A DNA stretch of 64,000 bases from Muribaculaceae bacterium (GCA_029061225.1 JAIDSM010000123.1:44147-108146), one strand, 5' to 3'. Shown: positions 40,220 through 50,160, counted from the stretch's first letter. Notes: generated by a model from the letters alone, not told the origin. Numbers and translations: made by a program.

Positions 40220-40831
40220 ATGGTTTCGACAGCCCTTACCTATCCCCCCGCTACACTGCCTCTGAAGCTTCGGATGAGATTTCTTTGGAATCGGATGTTG
40301 CGATTCGCAGCATTATCCAAAGATGAGGAAGCCACTTCGAGTTATGCCCTCGAACACGAGTTCAAGGAGCTGATCGATATAGAGAATGCCACCATATCAA
40401 GGATTTGTTTCTCTTATTCGAATACGGTAGATGAATTTGAGGATCTACGTCAGGACGCCATAATAAACATATGGAGAGGGATGAGTGGCTTTCGAGGGGA
40501 ATCTTCTTCGAAAACATGGATATACCGCGTGACTGTCAATTCATGCCTATCGACTATCCGGAAACAATCCCGCCATAAACACGAATCGCTTGATGGCCTT
40601 TACGAATTGATAGACAGTGATGATTCCGATAAAGAGGCAATCGAAGAGTTGCATCGCGTGATCAATACGCTTGACCCGGAAGAGAAAGCGATAATAATGA
40701 TGTGGCTCGATGAATTGAGTTATGATGAGATCGGGACGGCCATGGGACTGAACAGGAATACTATAGCGACAAGAATCAGAAGGATCAAAGAGAAAATCAC
40801 CAAAGCATATAAGAAGGAGGAGATCATATGA
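40220..40831 (+). CDS. ECF RNA polymerase sigma factor
   Basis: VDEFEDLRQDAIINIWRGMSGFRGESSSKTWIYRVTVNSCLS; LSYDEIGTAMGLNRNTIATRIRRIKEK. Confidence 0.92.
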   Translation: MVSTALTYPPATLPLKLRMRFLWNRMLRFAALSKDEEATSSYALEHEFKELIDIENATISRICFSYSNTVDEFEDLRQDAIINIWRGMSGFRGESSSKTWIYRVTVNSCLSTIRKQSRHKHESLDGLYELIDSDDSDKEAIEELHRVINTLDPEEKAIIMMWLDELSYDEIGTAMGLNRNTIATRIRRIKEKITKAYKKEEII

Positions 40832-41373
40832 ATTCACAGAATTTTGACGTTGAGCAGATGAGAAAGGTATGGTTAGAGATGGGCAAGGTGCTTGGCATGG
40901 AGATGCACCCTAAGGATCCGGACAATCTGAATAAGATGAGAACGTCGCTCGACAGAATACGAGATCGATATAGGCTGGGGTGTGACTGGTCGATAGTAGG
41001 CGCAATCGTATTTGCTGCATTCTTTTTCTTCATGCCCTCATTAAAAGACGAGTATAGAATACCGTTGGCGATAACATATGTGATGGTGATGTTGGCCAAC
41101 GCATATGCACTGTATTGGCTATGGAGAGGAACAGGGAAAATCAATCCGCTAACCATGTCGATAACCCGGGTTTCGTCGATGGCAAAGTACTATAAGAAGT
41201 GTCACCTGTTATATATCATGATAGGATTCCCCGTGGCGGCCCTATGGATTGTATTCTTCATGTACGCCACTGACCGCTCTGAAAGCATTATCATCGGCTC
41301 TATCATGGGAGGCATATTCGGCCTTTACGGACTCCGTCAATATCTGAACGACTACCGCAACCTGTCGGAATAG
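40828..41373 (+). CDS. Membrane protein paired with an ECF sigma factor, putative anti-sigma
   Basis: Overlaps the sigma gene by 4 nt; about four TM segments; C-terminal GLRQYLNDYRNL resembles GIRQLLAFLADYRAI of 22072-22617. Confidence 0.6.
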   Translation: MNSQNFDVEQMRKVWLEMGKVLGMEMHPKDPDNLNKMRTSLDRIRDRYRLGCDWSIVGAIVFAAFFFFMPSLKDEYRIPLAITYVMVMLANAYALYWLWRGTGKINPLTMSITRVSSMAKYYKKCHLLYIMIGFPVAALWIVFFMYATDRSESIIIGSIMGGIFGLYGLRQYLNDYRNLSE

Positions 41374-41382
41374 AGGAGAGCA

Positions 41383-42606
41383 TCAGCGGCCACAGCAATG
41401 CTTGTATTTCTTGCCGCTGCCACATGGACAAGGATCATTACGCCCTACCTTTTTGCTTGAAGCAAAAGGTTGTTCAGGGAAAGATGGAAAGTCTTGTCCA
41501 TTCCGGGCCATTTCCTGCAATTGCTCAAATGATTCAATGCCCATAGCCCGCATATTGGGACCGATGGAAATTTTTGGTTGCTGTCCACTCCGACGCATAT
41601 TCTCCAACTCTTTTTTACCTATTTCTTCAGAGGAATTGCCTCTTAATCTCCAATAGGGTATGGAATTGAGAAAATCCATAACAGCCCCCATGCAATCTTG
41701 TATCTGGGAGATATCGTGAAACAGGAAAAATCGATTTATGTCAGGCACATGAAGATTTTTAGTCTCATCTTGTTTGTCTATCCATAAGTTGCGGATCATA
41801 TCTTCTGATGTCTCATCAGACTTACCATATTTCTTAAAGACCTCATGCATTTTTTCTACGGCTCTTCCCTTGATGGTAGGATAAGGCATTTCGCCGTAGC
41901 CGACTATGGTGTCAAAATCAAATGTCTTTGGCTCTATGTGTATATCAACATGATACTCGTCAATTTCAAAACCATTGAAGACTGAGAATGGAGAAAGGAA
42001 TGGCCTGTCCTTTCTGGGAATGCCATATCGCATTGCTCTTAGAACCGGATAGAACAGGTCTGTAAGATTGTCGTCGCTCAAATAGCAACCCAGCCTTTTA
42101 TCCATATCCGGAATCAACTTATTGATATAATACATATCAGTATATCCATACAGATTGGCACATCCAATAGCTACTTTCTCAGCCAAGAGTGCACCGTTTT
42201 TCTCTCTGCGTTCAAGTTCTGCGGGCACGAGTCTTGAAAATTCATCAGTAAGTTCTTTACAGAAGCGAAGATCGCAATGACCCGTGCTTTTCTGCTCCGT
42301 GGAGTATATGAGGCCGAAGCGGTTTAATTCAAAAAGCAAGCCGGATTTTTCAGCGTAATCGAGCGTCATCCGTTCCTCTATTACATCAAGACAAGCTTTC
42401 AGTTCATAATGGAACATATTTTTGACAACCAACTTAGGATCATCAAGCATAATCTTAGCTATGGTCTTTACAATACCTTGTTTTTTCGGACTCCCCCTAA
42501 ATTTTACACCTAAGTCAAAGGCAAGTTCCTTGAGTTGAGGTATTGTCTTGAAATCGAGTAATTCTTCGAGGGAGAATTCTCCGGTAAATGTAACGTTGGT
42601 AGCCAT
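41383..42606 (-). CDS. SEC-C metal-binding motif protein
   Basis: C-terminal [23 protein letters not shown]. Confidence 0.88.
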   Translation of the reverse strand: MATNVTFTGEFSLEELLDFKTIPQLKELAFDLGVKFRGSPKKQGIVKTIAKIMLDDPKLVVKNMFHYELKACLDVIEERMTLDYAEKSGLLFELNRFGLIYSTEQKSTGHCDLRFCKELTDEFSRLVPAELERREKNGALLAEKVAIGCANLYGYTDMYYINKLIPDMDKRLGCYLSDDNLTDLFYPVLRAMRYGIPRKDRPFLSPFSVFNGFEIDEYHVDIHIEPKTFDFDTIVGYGEMPYPTIKGRAVEKMHEVFKKYGKSDETSEDMIRNLWIDKQDETKNLHVPDINRFFLFHDISQIQDCMGAVMDFLNSIPYWRLRGNSSEEIGKKELENMRRSGQQPKISIGPNMRAMGIESFEQLQEMARNGQDFPSFPEQPFASSKKVGRNDPCPCGSGKKYKHCCGR

Positions 42607-42725
42607 ATTGATACTGTCTTGATTTTAGACTACAAATTTAAGCAAAATAATCGGAAAATCCTATTTTTTAAGAAAAAGATACATTAAAATATGGCACATT
42701 ACATCAAAAAATTCCATTGCGCTTC

Positions 42726-44027
42726 CTATTTACCGGCAACTCCAATCATTAGGTCGGTCAGGTAGGCTTTATAGTCAGACCACGGTACTATCATTGTGCC
42801 GGACATGGGGGCCACGAAATGGCCGTTAAGGCGCACCGCCGCATAGGTATTTCCTCTCGACGACTCGAGAAAGATTATGTCGAGGTTGGCGCCGAGTGGC
42901 ACTACATCATAGTCGCGCCAGCGTTCATAAAGCGTATAGTAGTCGGAGGAATCACTGTAGCATCCGGGCAGACGCATAAGGGATAGCAATGGCATGAGGG
43001 TCTCGGCATGCCCGAAATAGAAATTCGCGTCATAGCCTTCTGTCTTAACAGGAGGCATTCCCGCCTGCTTCCTCAGATTGGCCTCCATGCGCGCGTCTAA
43101 GGCGGCATCGGCATCCGACAGTATACGGGCGAGCAAAGGAGCGGTAGCCTCTCCAGCGTAGCTTGAAAGTGGAGAAATTGTGTTGCGGAGATAATGCTCG
43201 AGGTTGTCGACCTCCCAGCAGGCGCGGTATTCGACTTCCGACATGAACTCATCGGTAGGAGCAGGCAGTCCGAATGCGGTCAGTGACTGAAGCACGTCAT
43301 ACATGTCGAGAGTGAGTTTCTTTAGGTGTTTATCGGACAATCCAGATGACTTACCGAGAATACGCCGTGCCGGTTCCGGCGAGACTATCGAATCCATCAG
43401 ACTGTCAGATACGCTTTTCCAGTCGCCGTTGTCGCGATAGGCGGCATAGGCCGAATCAGCAGTAAAGCAACGAAGAAGCGGGCTGAAATCACGGCCTTCG
43501 GATGCGCATATGGAAATATAGGATGATTTCACCGTGAGGGCATGGTTGAATTCATACATAGTCATCACTACTCGTGGCACGTAGGTAGAGATGGCATTGA
43601 CACGCGCCTTCTTCAACAAGCCGGGGAGCAGCGTGTAGAGGTCGGAGGCAAGGCGACGCTCCTCTTCGGCTCCTACCGTTGAGAGCAAACCCCACTGATC
43701 ACCCGTAGCTTTCATAACGCTTTTGAGAAGGGTATCAAACCTGCGTCCCTCTTTGGTGAGTGTTCCCTCGGAGACGGCTTTTGAGATGGCATCCTGAAGT
43801 TTATCGAGTTTCTTGGCCGTGGAGATATAACGGGCGCCATGACGGGCTACGTGAGCCACATAGACAGGCTTCAGCGAATCGGGCCATATGGGAGAAATCT
43901 CAGAGCCACTGAAGTCATAAGGCATCATAGACCCGGCATAGCGGGCAGGCAACTCGGCGTAAGGCTTCGCGGCCCAAAGAGGGAGCGAAAGGACAACTGC
44001 CATTACAAAAAGAATACGACGCATCAT
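42726..44027 (-). CDS. Histidine-type phosphatase, multiple inositol polyphosphate phosphatase/phytase-like, secreted
   Basis: Signal peptide MMRRILFVMAVVLSLPLWA; VAHVARHGARYISTAKKL (RHGxR); FYFGHAETLMPLL (HAE). Confidence 0.85.
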   Translation of the reverse strand: MMRRILFVMAVVLSLPLWAAKPYAELPARYAGSMMPYDFSGSEISPIWPDSLKPVYVAHVARHGARYISTAKKLDKLQDAISKAVSEGTLTKEGRRFDTLLKSVMKATGDQWGLLSTVGAEEERRLASDLYTLLPGLLKKARVNAISTYVPRVVMTMYEFNHALTVKSSYISICASEGRDFSPLLRCFTADSAYAAYRDNGDWKSVSDSLMDSIVSPEPARRILGKSSGLSDKHLKKLTLDMYDVLQSLTAFGLPAPTDEFMSEVEYRACWEVDNLEHYLRNTISPLSSYAGEATAPLLARILSDADAALDARMEANLRKQAGMPPVKTEGYDANFYFGHAETLMPLLSLMRLPGCYSDSSDYYTLYERWRDYDVVPLGANLDIIFLESSRGNTYAAVRLNGHFVAPMSGTMIVPWSDYKAYLTDLMIGVAGK

Positions 44028-44091
44028 AGAGGTTGGGGTATTAATGTAGTGTATATAAGTTTGCAACAACCCCACGATTCATAATGTTCAT

Positions 44092-44119
44092 AAAAAAAGC
44101 TTCCCGCGAAGCAGGAAGC
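44092..44119 (-). terminator. Rho-independent terminator
   Basis: Minus strand GCTTCCTGC-TTC-GCGGGAAGC-TTTTTTT. Confidence 0.8.
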
Positions 44120-44166
44120 CAGTACCCTGAGCCGGGGTCGAACCGGCACGGATTGCTCCACTGGTG
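44118..44166 (-). pseudogene. Duplicated 3' half of tRNA-Leu
   Basis: 49 nt identical to 44231-44279 of the intact gene; lacks a tRNA 5' half. Confidence 0.9.
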
Positions 44167-44193
44167 CCTTTTGACAGATAAGCCCAGCGCGTC

Positions 44194-44232
44194 AAAACGA
44201 AAGCCGCAGAACCGAATTGTCGATTCTGCGGC
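44194..44232 (-). terminator. Rho-independent terminator of tRNA-Leu
   Basis: Minus strand GCCGCAGAA-TCGACAATTCGG-TTCTGCGGC-TTTCGTTTT. Confidence 0.85.
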
Positions 44233-44235
44233 CAG

Positions 44236-44317
44236 TACCCTGAGCCGGGGTCGAACCGGCACGGATTGCTCCACTGGTGTTTGAGACCAGCGCGTCTACC
44301 GATTCCGCCATCAGGGC
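44236..44317 (-). tRNA. tRNA-Leu (CAA)
   Basis: Minus strand GCCCTGATGGCGGAATCGGTAGACGCGCTGGTCTCAAACACCAGTGGAGCAATCCGTGCCGGTTCGACCCCGGCTCAGGGTA. Confidence 0.93.
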
Positions 44318-44411
44318 TTATGTCACCTGAGCCTACTATAATTCGCCATCAGGGCTTACCGTCTTTGGCCTTGAAAGCCTTTGACGATGCAAAGTTAATC
44401 GGAATTTTCCA

Positions 44412-45269
44412 TTATTCCAAATTTTTCAGCATTTTAGTTTGCTTTTTTATGTCTTTCGCCACAGAATCCTCACTATTGGGACCTATCACACGCCCCGCAG
44501 CGAGCCTTGCAGCCTCCACGGCGTTCTCCACCACGACAGCATCATCCGCCACCTCAAGGATAGGGATATCATTCACATTGTCTCCGTAAGCCACTATCCT
44601 ATCGGCTCCCACCATATCGGCAAGGCGACGCACGGCATTCGCCTTCGAAGCCTCCGGACCGAACACCTCCATCAGGGCTATATCATCGCCATACATATCA
44701 TGGTAGAAAACAGCACGAAGGTCATCGGAATCCCGGATCTCATCATATACCCGAGCCACTTCCCCGGTAGGACGCATGCTGTAGAAAAGAAGCACCCTGT
44801 CAAGACGTTTCGGCAATTCGCCTTCCTCCTTGTCAAGAATATGAAAATCCTTGTAGGGAGTATGAAGACGCTCCTCCATAAACTCATGCTCCAAATCGCT
44901 CATATCCCCTATATGATAGATATGAATCACATTGTCTTCGCCAAGAATATATACGAACGCACTCAGGCCATGCCTACGGTAAAGTTCAGCAAGCCTTTGG
45001 GCTGTCGCTTCACTATGAAATGCCGCATGCACGTAGCGGTTATCCTCACGGTTCCAGATAGCAGCTCCGGTCATGACTATAAACGGCAGCGGACTCTTCA
45101 CGTCGGCGAGCAGAGGACCGACTGTAGCAGGGGTGCGAGCCGTAGCCACACTGAACATCGCGCCGTCATCCACGGCCTCATTGATGAGGCGCGAGCTTTC
45201 GGCACTCACCTTACGGTCGGGTCCGAGAAGGGTTCCGTCGAGATCAGATACAAACAGAGTCCTCATCAT
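44412..45269 (-). CDS. HAD superfamily hydrolase (Cof subfamily)
   Basis: LFVSDLDGTLLGPDRKVSAES; GADRIVAYGDNVNDIPILEVADDAVVVENA. Confidence 0.9.
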   Translation of the reverse strand: MMRTLFVSDLDGTLLGPDRKVSAESSRLINEAVDDGAMFSVATARTPATVGPLLADVKSPLPFIVMTGAAIWNREDNRYVHAAFHSEATAQRLAELYRRHGLSAFVYILGEDNVIHIYHIGDMSDLEHEFMEERLHTPYKDFHILDKEEGELPKRLDRVLLFYSMRPTGEVARVYDEIRDSDDLRAVFYHDMYGDDIALMEVFGPEASKANAVRRLADMVGADRIVAYGDNVNDIPILEVADDAVVVENAVEAARLAAGRVIGPNSEDSVAKDIKKQTKMLKNLE

Positions 45270-45683
45270 CTATCTCTCCTTCTTTATCTCGATTATCTCG
45301 GCGTCGCTCACCTGCGACTCTACGGTAAAGCGGACGGTGCTGCCGTCGGAAGCAATGGTTTCCTCTGATGAATAGGAGCGAATCTCCGTATATTCCACAT
45401 CCACAGCATATTCCTTCGGAATCAACGGACCGGAGGAATATCCGCGTCTGCTGCGCCTTCCTCCGTAGGAATCGGAGGAATATCCACCTGAGGAAGCATA
45501 CGACTCCCTACGGCTTTCGCGCTCCTTCTTCCTGTCGCGCGGAGGCATGCCCATCTGGCGACGCAGATAGTCTTCCGTGCGGTGCTGGGCCCAACGGAAG
45601 AAATATGGCTTGAGCCACCTCCAGAGAAGCGGCACACCGATGAAAATCAATATCAATATAAGCAATCCGGACATTGCGATCAA
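45270..45683 (-). CDS. DUF4834-like small membrane protein
   Basis: N-terminal TM and Ser/Arg/Tyr-rich tail; context next to pssA. Confidence 0.6.
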   Translation of the reverse strand: MIAMSGLLILILIFIGVPLLWRWLKPYFFRWAQHRTEDYLRRQMGMPPRDRKKERESRRESYASSGGYSSDSYGGRRSRRGYSSGPLIPKEYAVDVEYTEIRSYSSEETIASDGSTVRFTVESQVSDAEIIEIKKER

Positions 45684-45686
45684 GTT

Positions 45687-46409
45687 TTAATGTGTTGATG
45701 ACTGTCGGCGCGCAAACAGAAGCGACATGACGACATAGAAGACTATGGCCCAAAGCATGCCCCTCAACTGAAAGCAGACCAAAAGGATCACCGACCCTAT
45801 TATCAACAAATACCGCGCCAGATTGGATTTAAAACCCCACGTCTTGAATTTCAGAGACAGCATCGGGACTTCGGAAACCATCAGCCAGCTGACGAACAAC
45901 AGTGCCGGAAGAAGCACCCAAGGCTCAGACAGCCAGTAGGCGCCATCCTGATAGCTCGCCACGTAGCCGATCCAGAAAACGGCGTTGGCGGGCACGGGCA
46001 TTCCAAGAAAACCGGTGGTCTGGCGTGTATCCACATTGAATTTGGCGAGCCTCAATGCCGTGGCTACGGGGATGATCGCCGGGGCGAAGGCAAGCCAGAG
46101 AGGGACGTTGCCCCATAGGTTGAAAGCCATCAGCACCGCCGGAGCCACGCCGAAGCTGACCTGATCAGACAATGAATCGAGATCGGCACCAATAGGATGA
46201 TGCTCGTGAAGCATGCGCGCGGCAAAACCGTCGAAAAAGTCTGCAACTGCCGCGAGCACGATAAAAAGTGACGCCCACTTCCAAGACATCATGCCCATGT
46301 ATGAGAGATGAGGATGGGCGGCCACAAGTATGGCTATAGTGCCGCAGAGGACGTTGAGGCATGTGATGCCGTTGGGTATGTTGTGTCTTATAGTCTTAAG
46401 GATACTCAT
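45687..46409 (-). CDS. pssA: CDP-diacylglycerol-serine O-phosphatidyltransferase
   Basis: NIPNGITCLNVLCGTIAIL; DFFDGFAARMLHEHHPIGADLDSLSDQVSFGVAPA (CDP-alcohol phosphatidyltransferase signature). Confidence 0.93.
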   Translation of the reverse strand: MSILKTIRHNIPNGITCLNVLCGTIAILVAAHPHLSYMGMMSWKWASLFIVLAAVADFFDGFAARMLHEHHPIGADLDSLSDQVSFGVAPAVLMAFNLWGNVPLWLAFAPAIIPVATALRLAKFNVDTRQTTGFLGMPVPANAVFWIGYVASYQDGAYWLSEPWVLLPALLFVSWLMVSEVPMLSLKFKTWGFKSNLARYLLIIGSVILLVCFQLRGMLWAIVFYVVMSLLFARRQSSTH

Positions 46410-46449
46410 AGGTTATTTCTATATGTTCATAGGGATATACCCCGAAGGC

Positions 46450-47148
46450 TCACTGTTTGTTCACTTGTTGAGCCGCTTTATAGCCTGGAAGGGTAGCGAT
46501 CTGCGTGAGGTCGCCCACCACGCGCTGCCCTATCCTGACGAGGGGAACCGACTCAACGGGGAGATAGATGTCGACACGCGAGCCGAACTTTATGAAGCCA
46601 AGGTGCTCGTCAAACTCAGCCTCCTCGCCAACCCTGGCGTAGGTCACAATACGGCGAGCCATCGCTCCGGCAACCTGACGTACCGTCACCCGATGTCCTT
46701 CAGGAGTGACGATACCGATTGTGGAACGTTCGTTCTCAGTGCTTGCCTTCGGAAGCCACGCCGAATAGAAGCGTCCCGCATGATGCCGCACGTAGGCCAC
46801 GCGGCCTTCTACCGGAAACCAGTTGGCGTGCACGTTGAGAGGCGACATGAATACTGAGATCTGGAGGGCCTCACCCTTGATGAACTCACGCTCCATGGTC
46901 CGCTCTATGACCACCACGCTTCCATCGACCGAGCTTATGACCATGTCCTTGCGTGGACCTTTGTAACGACGTGCGGGACAACGGAAAAAGTTGAACACGA
47001 ACGAATACACAAGCACGGACAGCGCGGACAGCACTGACGGAAGAATCCATGGCGGCAGGAAAAGCCATACCGGTATGTTGAGAGCCAGCAGCACTACCGC
47101 CAGCATTATGAGGATATTGGTACCTTCTCGGTGAATCTTGTATTTCAA
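46450..47148 (-). CDS. psd: Phosphatidylserine decarboxylase (archaeal-type/short form)
   Basis: FMSPLNVHANWFPVEGRV; EHLGFIKFGSRVDIYLP; next to pssA. Confidence 0.92.
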   Translation of the reverse strand: MKYKIHREGTNILIMLAVVLLALNIPVWLFLPPWILPSVLSALSVLVYSFVFNFFRCPARRYKGPRKDMVISSVDGSVVVIERTMEREFIKGEALQISVFMSPLNVHANWFPVEGRVAYVRHHAGRFYSAWLPKASTENERSTIGIVTPEGHRVTVRQVAGAMARRIVTYARVGEEAEFDEHLGFIKFGSRVDIYLPVESVPLVRIGQRVVGDLTQIATLPGYKAAQQVNKQ

Positions 47149-47286
47149 GGCCTTTCAATCACGCATCGGGCGTGACAACGTGCAAATTTATAAAAAATCC
47201 GCCAAACAGGCAAATCTTTCGGATTTTTTTGCTAAATTTGCGCTCCAAAACAACGACAGAACCCGTAAAATAGAAAGCTACAAGTC

Positions 47287-48249
47287 ATGCCCTCCGCCCT
47301 TATGCTCATCAATCCCATCTCAGGGACCCGCGACAAGAACGGAATATGCGACCTGACCGCCTCGCGGCTCAAGGCCGCAGGAATCGACCTCGACATTGTG
47401 CAGACCCAATATAAAGGGCATGGCGCGGAGCTCGCACGCAGCGCGGCGGAATGCGGCACCGACATTGTGGTGGCGGCGGGTGGCGACGGCACAGTCAATG
47501 AAATAGCCTCGACACTCATGCATACAGACACCGCCCTCGGCATCATACCATGCGGAAGCGGCAACGGACTCGCGCGTTCTCTCGGCCTTCCCATGGACTT
47601 CGACGGAGCCATAGACATAATAGCCCGCAATCGTCCTTGCGCCGTAGACTGCGGAGTGGCAGACGACCGACCATTCTTCTGCACCTTCGGTATGGGATTT
47701 GACGCGGTAGTGACAGAAAAATTCGCATCGGGCGACAGGCGGGGCAAAATGCAATACGTAAGAAGCGCACTTCTCGAATATATCAATTTCACACCGGATT
47801 GCTACGCATTGGAGATTGACGGCGAGATCTATACGGAGGAGGCTCTGCTGATCGCGGTATGCAATACCCCGCAATACGGCAACAATGCCTACATAGCACC
47901 CCGAGCTTCGCTTACGGATGGATTTCTTGATGTGACGGTAGTACGAAACGGCCCCATTTTCCAACAGGCGATGGCGGGCCTCGGTCTGCTTAGCGGACAG
48001 ATCGACCGCAACCGATATGTAGATACATTCAAGGCGAGGAATGTGAAGATATTGCGTCTAAAAGACGGTCCGGCCCAAATCGACGGAGAACCTCTAACGC
48101 TTGGAAGGAAGGTGACTATCCATTGCGAACATGCGTGCCTGAAAGTGCTCGGCAACGGCAGCGAACCGGAGTTCCGCCCAATCATAACCCCGGTGCAGGC
48201 TTTCTTCGCAGATATGATATCCGACCTTCGGTATCTGACGAGGCAGTAA
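47287..48249 (+). CDS. Diacylglycerol kinase family lipid kinase (YegS/DagK-like)
   Basis: LMLINPISGTRDKNGI; VVAAGGDGTVNEIASTLMHTDTALGIIPCGSGNGLARSLGLP. Confidence 0.92.
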   Translation: MPSALMLINPISGTRDKNGICDLTASRLKAAGIDLDIVQTQYKGHGAELARSAAECGTDIVVAAGGDGTVNEIASTLMHTDTALGIIPCGSGNGLARSLGLPMDFDGAIDIIARNRPCAVDCGVADDRPFFCTFGMGFDAVVTEKFASGDRRGKMQYVRSALLEYINFTPDCYALEIDGEIYTEEALLIAVCNTPQYGNNAYIAPRASLTDGFLDVTVVRNGPIFQQAMAGLGLLSGQIDRNRYVDTFKARNVKILRLKDGPAQIDGEPLTLGRKVTIHCEHACLKVLGNGSEPEFRPIITPVQAFFADMISDLRYLTRQ

Positions 48250-48315
48250 GTTGGTCGTCAGTCGTTGGTCGTAATAAATTGGCCGAGATAGGCTGCAAGT
48301 GGATTTACCGACATT

Positions 48316-48341
48316 GTAGGGACGTACGGCTCGTGCGTCCG
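48316..48341 (-). repeat. Dispersed palindromic repeat, copy 2
   Basis: Reverse complement CGGACGCACGAGCCGTACGTCCCTAC. Confidence 0.85.
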
Positions 48342-48503
48342 GCGGCAGCCCGACACGCGACATGGCCAATGGAGGAAGTGGAGTAAAATTGAAGCAATGT
48401 TAGCAAGCTCACGGCACAAATATAATATACTATTAATTTTAAGGCAATTAACCTCTACTCTTCTTTTATTAGAAAAACTTTTTCAAAAAAAGTTGCTGAA
48501 AAA

Positions 48504-48535
48504 TTTGCACAATTCAAAAAAAGGCAGTAACTTTG
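48504..48535 (+). promoter_or_regulatory. Bacteroidetes-type promoter for tRNA-Phe
   Basis: TTTG (48504-48507), 20 nt, TAACTTTG (48528-48535) matching the TTTG-N19/20-TAnnTTTG consensus. Confidence 0.75.
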
Positions 48536-48577
48536 CACTCGCAAACGGGAAACAACCCCCGAAAGCAACCACACGAT

Positions 48578-48650
48578 GGTGTCATAGCTCAGTTGGTAGA
48601 GCAAAGGACTGAAAATCCTTGTGTCCCCGGTTCGATTCCTGGTGACACCA
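48578..48650 (+). tRNA. tRNA-Phe (GAA)
   Basis: GGTGTCATAGCTCAGTTGGTAGAGCAAAGGACTGAAAATCCTTGTGTCCCCGGTTCGATTCCTGGTGACACCA. Confidence 0.96.
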
Positions 48651-48657
48651 CCCAAGA

Positions 48658-48687
48658 CCGCTAATTCTCAATGAGTTAGCGGTTTTT
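48658..48687 (+). terminator. Rho-independent terminator after tRNA-Phe
   Basis: CCGCTAA-TTCTCAATGAG-TTAGCGG-TTTTT. Confidence 0.8.
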
Positions 48688-48994
48688 CTTTCATCCACAC
48701 CCCTCCAAGTCACCACATTAGTCACCACACCCACAATAATTCACTGAATTACTGCGTGTTATGCGTGTTGTGGGATACACATATCTATAGTGTTGATATT
48801 GTAATATGCTGATTATCAGTATTAAATACACCATCATTCATCATCATTCACAGCCATTCACCACACTTATCTTCTCCAAGAATGGCAAACTTTAACAGAT
48901 TTTAACTATAATCGCCATGTAAAAATGTGGTGACTTCAGTCAAAATTGCTACTAGGTCACCACGCAAGATAGTTAAAAACTCAAAATTTTTTCG

Positions 48995-49190
48995 TATCTT
49001 TGCACTCGGATTGGTGTATGCCATTCCACGACATATTGAAATAAGGAAGCGTTATGCTCATCTTGTAGTTTGAGAACCTGAGAAATTCATAAAACAGAGC
49101 AAGAGATAGCATAGTGGTTCTCACGCGTATAGCGTGAGCTGCTATTGTTACATCTGCTCACAGGTTTTCTCAGGACCTTCAAATAAAAGT
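48995..49190 (+). ncRNA. Candidate structured rod-like non-coding RNA
   Basis: TATCTTTG -7-like box at 48995-49002. Five nested stems: 49069-49073/49179-49183, 49077-49085/49166-49174 (CCTGAGAAA/TTTCTCAGG), 49097-49101/49155-49159, 49106-49111/49140-49145, 49120-49126/49132-49138 (CTCACGC/GCGTGAG). Confidence 0.65.
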
Positions 49191-49637
49191 ATAGGGAAAA
49201 TATAGTTTGTGGATTTTGGCGGTGTATATAAGTGATTATATGGCAGTTATATGGGCTGATTTGGAGATTTTAGAGCGTTTTTCAAATTAGGGGTAATTTG
49301 AATGATTTTAGAGGGCGTTCAATGGCGATTAATGCCTAATGAAATGCTATTAGGTTGTAATAGACGTTGAACGGCATTAGGGAGTGTTGTTGAATGATGA
49401 CACCTCCATAAAAGACTATATCGTTGAACAGCGTTAGGGGCATTAGAGAGGTCAATATCGGTTAGTGGTGTTTAATGATGGTTCCCATATTACCCTCATA
49501 CTGTCATCAATGCCTATAATCCACCTCCAAATTAGGCTAATCTCTTTACAAATTACGCTAATTCATTGTAGTATATTAGATTATGGCAATCATTGGTGCT
49601 TATAGGTGGTCTTATAGGATGGCAACGGCTTTTCTTT

Positions 49638-50160
49638 TATATATAAATTCTAATGGGGATTGCCTCTACTAATACCTATCGTCCTTTTAATTTACCATAA
49701 ATCATTGATAATGTTTAGCGTATCGCATTTAATGATGCGAATAGGTCTATCCCTATGGATTGAAGAGGCAATAATACTATATATAAAGATTAGCAGCAAC
49801 TCTCCCTATTGCAATCTATTTCCATTATAAATAACTATAATCGCCACTATATTACCGCCTTATCGGTATTAATGATTGGATTAGGTCAATCCAATGGAAT
49901 TGCCATCGTTTTATTTCTATATATAAAGATTGAATCCAATTGCCCTTTCAAATACCTATTTTTAACATCAATAACCATAACCGCCACTATATTACTGCCT
50001 TATTGCATTTAATGAGTGTATTAGGTCTTATAAAGGGAATGAAACCTCCTTTTCTCTTATATATAAATACTGATGGCATCTCCTCCGCTCATTACCTACT
50101 AATCGACTTTTTTACTTACTTATCACTATATTACATATATAGCCTATAAATTCCGCTCAT
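49638..50160 (+). repeat. Left array of diverged 140-bp repeats
   Basis: TATATATAAA at 49638, 49778, 49918 and 50058 (spacing 140, 140, 140); shared blocks such as ATAACCATAACCGCCACTATATTACTGCCTTATT and ATTAGGTC. Confidence 0.85.

Noticed and set aside
44041-44284. Short ORFs on both strands over the tRNA-Leu locus
   Set aside because: They translate the tRNA-Leu gene and its duplicated 3' half; not protein coding.
44439-45368. 309-aa plus-strand ORF
   Set aside because: Antisense to the HAD hydrolase; the minus-strand gene carries the DxDGT motif.
49809-50149. Two ~68-aa ORFs with similar sequence (NRHYITAL...)
   Set aside because: Their similarity comes from the 140-bp DNA repeats, the period is not a multiple of three, and neither has a convincing RBS or conserved frame.
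49638-50160. CRISPR array hypothesis for the regularly spaced repeats
   Set aside because: Units are 140 bp, diverged along their whole length, without short identical repeats and unique spacers, and there are no cas genes.
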